6,308 nucleotides of DNA from Candidatus Luteimonas excrementigallinarum (GTDB lineage: Bacteria; Pseudomonadota; Gammaproteobacteria; Xanthomonadales; Xanthomonadaceae), in NCBI GenBank assembly GCA_019115725.1, contig DXCY01000261.1, forward strand, positions 1 through 6,308, given 5' to 3'. Under the pieces are notes generated by a model. The model saw only the letters and a list, made by a program, of their open reading frames with translations, had not been told where the DNA came from and made no database searches. Each line of letters opens with the position of its first letter. Position 1 is the first letter of the stretch. A program made the translations under genes and the position numbers. Positions 5,848 through 6,308 of this stretch are shown here, one piece after another.

Positions 5848-6177
5848 ATGAATACCGAAGGCTGGATCCGCGTCTGCGCAACCTCCGAACTGCTGCCCGG
5901 CGAGATGCAGGTGGCATGGGACGGCGACACTCCGATCCTGGTGTTCAACCGCGACGGCGACCTCTACGCGTTGGAAGACCGCTGCAGCCACGAGGACTTC
6001 GAACTGTCGGCGGGTGAATTCGACCCCGCCACCGGCACCATCGAATGCGTCCTGCACGGGGCGAAGTTCGACGTCAGCGATGGCCGCGCCCTGTGCGCAC
6101 CGGCCTACGCGCCGGCCGTGAAGTTCCCGGTGAAAGTCCACGACGACGCCGTCTGGACCCGCGACGACCGCGACTGA
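5848..6177 (+). CDS. Rieske-type [2Fe-2S] ferredoxin (non-heme oxygenase ferredoxin-like)
   Basis: A 109-residue small Rieske protein. The two cluster-binding boxes are complete: C46-S-H48 in EDRCSHED and C67-V-L-H70 in IECVLHGAKFDVSDG, so two Cys and two His bind a [2Fe-2S] cluster. The preceding fold segments (IRVCATSELLPGEM, PILVFNRDGDLYALED) match the BphA3-like ferredoxins that feed electrons to ring-hydroxylating oxygenases. No oxygenase or reductase gene is nearby, so such a partner is not supported here; neighbouring SUF genes suggest a client or helper of Fe-S assembly, which is inference. No signal peptide or membrane segment is seen, so it should be cytoplasmic. A second in-frame ATG at 5839 would add MTD but overlaps the likely -10 box, and neither ATG has a Shine-Dalgarno; 5848 is preferred because it coincides with the predicted transcript start. 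The 106-base gap from the acetyltransferase suggests separate control. Confidence 0.93.
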   Translation: MNTEGWIRVCATSELLPGEMQVAWDGDTPILVFNRDGDLYALEDRCSHEDFELSAGEFDPATGTIECVLHGAKFDVSDGRALCAPAYAPAVKFPVKVHDDAVWTRDDRD

Positions 6178-6188
6178 CCCTGCACGAC

Positions 6189-6232
6189 CGCGCCAGGCAC
6201 CCGAAACCGGGTGACGTTATCGCCCTGGTGCG
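6189..6232 (+). terminator. Compound stem-loop after the Rieske gene, possible terminator or 3' structure
   Basis: An inner hairpin pairs CACCCG (6198-6203) with CGGGTG (6208-6213) across an AAAC loop. Directly outside it, CGCGCCAGG (6189-6197) can pair with CCTGGTGCG (6224-6232), nine pairs including one G-U, leaving a 10-base bulge (6214-6223) on the 3' side only. The structure begins 11 bases after the Rieske stop. It lacks a downstream T-run, so it is not a textbook intrinsic terminator, but it could serve as a 3' end stabiliser or factor-assisted terminator. The remaining bases to 6308 show no gene, only a short 5-bp hairpin (6255-6259 with 6266-6270). Confidence 0.4.
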
Positions 6233-6308
6233 CGACTCCGCGTAGACCTTGGCGGCCGCAACACTGCGGCAACGCATGATTCACGCAGCTTTGCGCGCAG
6301 GACGCACT

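Noticed and set aside
6074..6277. A 67-codon minus-strand frame at the window's right end
   Set aside because: Arg-rich low-complexity product that runs antisense into the Rieske gene; no ribosome binding site or homology recognised.
1..6308. CRISPR array, tRNA, rRNA, insertion sequence or defence gene
   Set aside because: No direct-repeat series, RNA gene signature, transposase or defence-type domain was seen on either strand.

Overview
This window holds an almost complete SUF iron-sulfur cluster assembly operon from a GC-rich gammaproteobacterium, most likely a member of the Xanthomonadaceae (Stenotrophomonas, Xanthomonas, Pseudoxanthomonas or a relative). Three things point there: the gene order (Rrf2-type SUF regulator, sufB, sufC, sufD, sufS, then a GNAT acetyltransferase and a small Rieske ferredoxin), the very high third-position GC, and a palindrome headed by GTAG that resembles the REP-like elements of Stenotrophomonas and its relatives. 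The genus cannot be settled from this sequence alone.

Layout, all on the + strand. Positions 1-357 are the 3' part of an Rrf2-family regulator, cut by the window edge, with three clustered cysteines. After 14 bases comes sufB (372-1847). A 91-base gap with two GC-rich hairpins follows, then sufC (1939-2700). sufC/sufD and sufD/sufS overlap by ATGA (2697-3944 and 3941-5191). A GNAT-family acetyltransferase (5199-5741) starts 7 bases after sufS. Its TAG stop lies inside a GTAG-type REP-like palindrome (5738-5761). A candidate promoter (-10 at 5835-5840) lies so close to the Rieske ferredoxin gene (5848-6177) that its transcript would begin at or next to the start codon. Positions 6178-6308 have no convincing gene, but hold a compound stem-loop at 6189-6232.

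How the genes work together. SufS takes sulfur from cysteine as a persulfide. SufB, SufC and SufD form the ATP-driven scaffold on which the Fe-S cluster is built. The Rrf2 regulator probably senses Fe-S status and controls the operon. The Rieske protein needs a [2Fe-2S] cluster and may be a client or an electron-transfer accessory. The role of the acetyltransferase is unknown. No sufE/sufU (sulfur acceptor), sufA (carrier) or sufT is seen here.

Most of the window is a recognisable conserved operon rather than a new system. The points most worth checking are the probably leaderless Rieske gene, the REP-like palindrome that supplies a stop codon, the joint replacement in SufS of three residues that form the dimer-interface network in E. 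coli SufS, the regulator's cysteine spacing without the IscR histidine ligand, and the structured sufB-sufC gap.
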